Shown: positions 62,591 to 64,000 of the stretch, one piece after another | Position numbering within the stretch: position 1 is the stretch's first letter | Layout of the letters: every line of letters begins with the position of its first letter | Source: Phymatolithon calcareum | Taxonomy: Eukaryota > Rhodophyta > Florideophyceae > Hapalidiales | Reading direction: 5' to 3' | Assembly: GCA_977006965.1 (NCBI GenBank) | Contig: OZ345360.1 | Location: 1,798,001-1,862,000, forward strand | DNA length: 64,000 nt | The notes under the pieces: generated by a model | Seen by the model: only the letters and a program-made list of their open reading frames with translations | The model's database searches: none | Told to the model about the DNA's origin: nothing | Made by a program: the position numbers and the translations under genes

Positions 62591-64000
62591 CTAGCTGCTT
62601 TCTGTCACGATAGTATTGACGTCTTCGATTCCCCACACATCCGAGTTAGCATGAAGGAACTTTTGCTTCTCGAAATTTGCAGGAATAACGCTTCTTCTTC
62701 TGTCATCCAACGCGTAACCAGCGATAGAGAAAAACCTCTCGCACATATTCGACGTCGGTACAATGAATCGCAAGTCCATGTACTCAGAATCATAGGAAAG
62801 AACGCTTTTGCGACGCTTCAATGCGCGCTCGGCTAGCGATAGTGAGCGTTCATCAACAGTCAAACGCACAGCACAGATAGCACTCTTCAATTTCTCGGTA
62901 GCAAACAGCTCAGCCGGTGACATCGCAGAAACGCGTTTCTCCATAATTTTGACAATTCCGGACTCGAATTCAGGGTGATGGATGATTGCCGCCATCGAGC
63001 CCAAGCGGACAGAAAGTTGTGGAAACTCTTCTATCACCGTATCGAATAATACCCGGGCGTCCGCCATCGATATGTCATCATTTTGGAGAGCCTTGGTAAT
63101 TGAATCGAATGAAGAGAACTCCTCGCATAGCGACTCCACTTTTCGGTTTTGGCGTGTGCTTAACGTTAGAGCATCGATCTCGTCAATATTCAGCAAGGGT
63201 AGAAGCTCCTTGATAGCCATGTACCGCTTGAGCATATGTGCTGTCGATGACCATCGCGTCACATTGCTCCGGTAGGCACGTAAGTGCGTAAAGTTGCGGA
63301 GTTTTGCGGCCGGTATAGGGTACGATAGCTTATGCATGATTGCCCTGATGTTCTCAATAATGGGTTGATGTTCGCGTATCCTGTCCTTCATGGCCAAATT
63401 AAAACGGTGGCTCGCATAACCAACAAAATGTACACCACATAAGTCCGCCAGTAATTTGTTCGTCGAACAGTTGTCGCCGATGAGTGCAAAAACATTTGAT
63501 AGCGATTTTCCAAACACACTTAGTACGAACTTGAGATATTCGAAGTGATTAGCCGCGCTCTGTCCTTCTTCGTCTTCGAAAGGAGAAAACCCCAACAAAA
63601 ACTTCTCGTATCCGTGTTTCGTATTAGCCGGAAAGGTAGAGAATATCGCGACATAGTGAGTATTATCAGCGGTCCAACCGTCAAAAACGAGAGCAAAGTT
63701 CGACGGAAGACGACGTGAGATTTCCGATTCGACGTGTTTCGTGAGGCCACCGAGGAACTTCATGACGGTCTTGTAGCTCATGGAATCAAATCGACAAGCG
63801 GCAGTGTAAATAGGGTTCTCGGCGACAGTAAACGGCAGCAGGCCTTTGACGATAAACTCTAGCCAGCCGTGGGCATGCAACGTTTTGCGAGGATAAAACA
63901 GAGAGATAGGTTTCGAAACTCGTAAGGTATTTGTGCTCGACTCTTTCTCAGCGCATAAAACGTTTAAGTCGCTTGGATGCTCGGATTGAACGTGACTCAC
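62591..64000 (-). CDS. hAT-family transposase (5' end outside window)
   Basis: At least 469 codons with no stop; the frame runs past the window edge, so the N-terminal zinc finger is not seen. Catalytic-core motifs are visible: FALVFDGWTADNTHYVAIF (first acidic residue, about 107 of the visible part), ALIGDNCSTNKLLADLCG (second), SHRFNLAMKD, and the RW motif NVTRWSSTAHML. The C-terminal dimerisation region SNMCERFFSIAGYALDDRRR.. EKQKFLHAN is typical of hAT transposases. hAT enzymes move DNA by cut and paste and make 8-base target duplications. The part seen is uninterrupted, so the element may be young. It reads in the same direction as the Fanzor gene. Confidence 0.88.
   Translation of the reverse strand: MSHVQSEHPSDLNVLCAEKESSTNTLRVSKPISLFYPRKTLHAHGWLEFIVKGLLPFTVAENPIYTAACRFDSMSYKTVMKFLGGLTKHVESEISRRLPSNFALVFDGWTADNTHYVAIFSTFPANTKHGYEKFLLGFSPFEDEEGQSAANHFEYLKFVLSVFGKSLSNVFALIGDNCSTNKLLADLCGVHFVGYASHRFNLAMKDRIREHQPIIENIRAIMHKLSYPIPAAKLRNFTHLRAYRSNVTRWSSTAHMLKRYMAIKELLPLLNIDEIDALTLSTRQNRKVESLCEEFSSFDSITKALQNDDISMADARVLFDTVIEEFPQLSVRLGSMAAIIHHPEFESGIVKIMEKRVSAMSPAELFATEKLKSAICAVRLTVDERSLSLAERALKRRKSVLSYDSEYMDLRFIVPTSNMCERFFSIAGYALDDRRRSVIPANFEKQKFLHANSDVWGIEDVNTIVTESS

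Noticed and set aside
1-64000. CRISPR arrays, rRNA genes, operons and Shine-Dalgarno sites
   Set aside because: None was seen. The window is eukaryotic, and the repeats found are palindromes, element ends or coding repeats without the regular spacing of CRISPR.

Overview
This window is nuclear DNA from a photosynthetic eukaryote with few introns, most likely a red alga. The lineage call is an inference. Most genes are single long ORFs. Only two introns are resolved, of 98 and 99 bases with GT..AG borders, in a CCT chaperonin subunit and an FKBP. Plastid genes are present: a TerC-type thylakoid protein, an FKBP with a twin-arginine lumen signal, and an alpha/beta hydrolase with a transit-like leader. 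A tandem starch-binding-module protein without a leader fits starch kept in the cytosol, as in red algae.

Layout. 1-3875: alpha/beta hydrolase (partial) and TerC on the minus strand, divergent from CCT3. 3876-12497: one short proline-rich ORF (5078-5719) and a mobile element (about 8800-11583). 12498-20732: one giant secreted Ser/Pro/Thr protein of about 2744 residues with a C-terminal membrane segment. 21588-27136: a USP25/28-like deubiquitinase and a disordered protein, with a 42-base perfect palindrome and a long hairpin between them. 27137-29110: LINE debris and a tRNA-like fragment. 29111-33789: two MSP (VAP-like) genes on the minus strand. 35499-44399: R2R3-MYB, NAD(P)H-hydrate epimerase, a membrane-anchored FAD-oxidase-like protein and an armadillo-like protein. 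45156-47115: second copy of the mobile element. 48800-50522: lumenal FKBP and starch-binding protein, separated by a 48-base perfect palindrome. 50853-52199: BTB-BACK protein. 52200-57823: gene-poor. 57824-64000: a broken BTB paralogue abutting an intact Fanzor1 gene (TnpB-like RNA-guided nuclease), then a hAT transposase that runs off the window.

Most interesting. (1) An apparently intact 878-residue Fanzor1 carries the complete RuvC/zinc-ribbon signature. The sequence beside its 3' end is a truncated copy of the BTB gene that survives whole 6 kb away, so the junction gives a candidate insertion site and a candidate guide. (2) Two copies of a TIR element (possibly CACTA-like) carry the subterminal palindrome CCCTCAATTGAGGG, whose flanking bases change in step so that each copy stays palindromic. 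(3) Three further long perfect palindromes and one 70-bp-stem hairpin lie between genes.

Start codons given here are ATG. Several reading frames stay open upstream of the chosen ATG, and this is noted where it matters.
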